NCBI GenBank assembly: GCA_964602475.1
Contig: CAZRRN010000012.1
Coordinates: forward strand, 1-60,921
DNA length: 60,921 nt
Reading direction: 5' to 3'
DNA from: SZUA-448 sp964602475
GTDB taxonomy: Bacteria > Bacillota > Clostridia > Lachnospirales > Lachnospiraceae
The notes beneath the pieces are model-generated. The model ran no database searches, was not told the origin of the DNA, and saw only the letters and a list, made by a program, of their open reading frames with translations. Position numbers and translations under genes: made by a program. Positions 59,801 through 60,921 of the stretch are shown here, piece after piece; position 1 is the first letter of the stretch, and every line of letters begins with the position of its first letter.

Positions 59801-60921
59801 ATGAAACTGATGCATTTATCGGATCTGCACCTTGGAAAACGGGTGAACGAGTATTCCCAGATTGAGGATCAGGCTTATATACTGAAGAAGATACTTAGTA
59901 TCATTGATGAAGAAAAACCGGAGGCGGTTCTGGTTGCAGGAGATATCTATGACAAAGCGGTTCCGCCGGCAGAAGCAGTCATTTTATTTGATGATTTTCT
60001 GGTCAGTCTTGCAAAAAGAAATCTGCAGGTATTTATTATCAGTGGGAATCACGATTCACCGGAACGGATCGCATTTGGTAACCGGCTCATAAATGCAAGC
60101 GGAATCCATCTCTCTCCGGTATATAACGGAACAGTGACGTCGTTTATCCTTCGAGACAGGGAAGGAGAAGTCGGGATTTATATGCTCCCGTTTATTAAGC
60201 CGGCCAATATCCGGCGGTATTTTCCGGAACTGGAGATTCTGTCCTATACGGATGCGGTGCGGGCTGCGGTGGAAGCAATGCAGATTAACCCCGAAAATCG
60301 TAATGTGCTGGTTACTCATCAGTTTGTGACCGGCGCACAGCGCACTGAATCAGAGGAGTTATCGGTTGGCGGGACAGACAATGTCGATGCTTCTGTATTC
60401 CGGGGGTTTGATTATGTAGCACTCGGACACCTTCACGGACCGCAGAATGTTGAGTCAGACAAGCTTCGTTACTGTGGATCTCCGCTCAAATATTCATTTT
60501 CGGAAGCAGGACAGGAAAAATCCGTAACGATAGTTGAACTGGGGAAGAAAGGAAATCTGGAAGTTCGGACGATACCGCTGTTTCCGATGCGTAATCTTCG
60601 GGAACTCAGGGGAACCTATAAGGACTTGACAGCAAAAAGCTATTATGAAAATACCACTTATACTAAAGATTATCTGCATATTACGCTGACAGACGAAGAG
60701 GACATTATGGATGCAGCAGGAAAGCTGAAGGTCATCTATCCGAACCTGATGAAGCTGGATTACGATAATCAGAGAACCCGCCACTGCGTGGAAATAACAG
60801 GAACAGAAGAGGTTGAAAAAAAGTCCCCTTTCGAGCTATATACCGAGCTCTTTGAGCTTCAGAACAATAAACCCATGTCCGATGAACAGTCGGTATTTAT
60901 AAATAAAATGATGGAAGAAAT
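59801..60921 (+). CDS. sbcD: Nuclease SbcCD subunit D (partial, runs off the right edge)
   Basis: The first 373 codons of an Mre11/SbcD-type phosphoesterase that with SbcC cuts hairpins and processes DNA ends. Motifs in order: HLSDLHLGKR, AGDIYDKA, ISGNHDSPER, THQF and LGHLHGPQ, all manganese ligands. The frame is open to the last base of the window. Starts 28 bases after the flavodoxin stop with a weak site (GTGGGAA). sbcC would be expected just outside the window. Confidence 0.93.
   Translation, partial: MKLMHLSDLHLGKRVNEYSQIEDQAYILKKILSIIDEEKPEAVLVAGDIYDKAVPPAEAVILFDDFLVSLAKRNLQVFIISGNHDSPERIAFGNRLINASGIHLSPVYNGTVTSFILRDREGEVGIYMLPFIKPANIRRYFPELEILSYTDAVRAAVEAMQINPENRNVLVTHQFVTGAQRTESEELSVGGTDNVDASVFRGFDYVALGHLHGPQNVESDKLRYCGSPLKYSFSEAGQEKSVTIVELGKKGNLEVRTIPLFPMRNLRELRGTYKDLTAKSYYENTTYTKDYLHITLTDEEDIMDAAGKLKVIYPNLMKLDYDNQRTRHCVEITGTEEVEKKSPFELYTELFELQNNKPMSDEQSVFINKMMEE

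Overview
The window is chromosomal DNA around the replication origin of a spore-forming, low-GC Clostridia, most likely a Lachnospiraceae-type anaerobe. This rests on: the order gyrA-gyrB-recF-yaaA-dnaN-dnaA | oriC | rpmH-rnpA-yidD-yidC-jag-mnmE-mnmG-rsmG-parA-parB; spore maturation genes spmA and spmB; a two-subunit iron-sulfur fumarase; and a Bacillus-like block of an Orn/Lys/Arg decarboxylase, yaaR, holB, ricT, trmN6, rsmI and abrB. Species assignment is inference.

Layout. 1-430 holds a promoter reading off the left edge and tRNA-Ser(GCU) with its own promoter and terminator. 479-10763, all leftward, carries the fumarase pair and the gyrase/recF/dnaN/dnaA block. oriC is at about 10764-11010, with DnaA boxes and AT-rich DNA. 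11102-23363, all rightward, carries ribosomal protein L34, RNase P protein, membrane insertion (yidD, yidC, jag), tRNA wobble modification (mnmE, mnmG), rsmG, a degenerate GNAT protein, a DegS/DegU-type two-component system and parA/parB with two perfect parS sites. 23400-26597 has an HD-GYP phosphodiesterase and an OmpR-type two-component system. 26621-31661 (leftward) has a cell-wall amidase and a heterodimeric ABC exporter. The exporter is preceded by a strong promoter, a 25-codon leader peptide and an intrinsic terminator, which looks like a translation-dependent attenuator. 31899-42168 is housekeeping: a small alarmone synthetase, an S1-domain protein, AbrB, the yaaR/holB block, a transglutaminase-like protein without its cysteine, and trmB. 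42165-48933 has an AI-2E family permease, tRNA-Lys(CUU), metG, a candidate structured RNA, galE and an M18 aminopeptidase. 49053-54144 has a nuclease-like protein, a sugar-sensor/GGDEF cyclase, and spmA and spmB split by an inverted Tim44-like gene. 54354-58947 is an accessory cluster of unknown function whose largest gene is broken by apparent frameshifts. The window ends with a flavodoxin-like gene and the first part of sbcD.

Points most worth following up: the attenuated ABC exporter; a roughly 90-bp dispersed repeat with one copy after gyrA and one in the leader of the flavodoxin gene, where it is in frame with that gene; the damaged zinc-ribbon/surface-protein cluster; a candidate RNA upstream of metG; and long hairpins directly before mnmE. 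No CRISPR array, insertion sequence, prophage or rRNA gene was seen.
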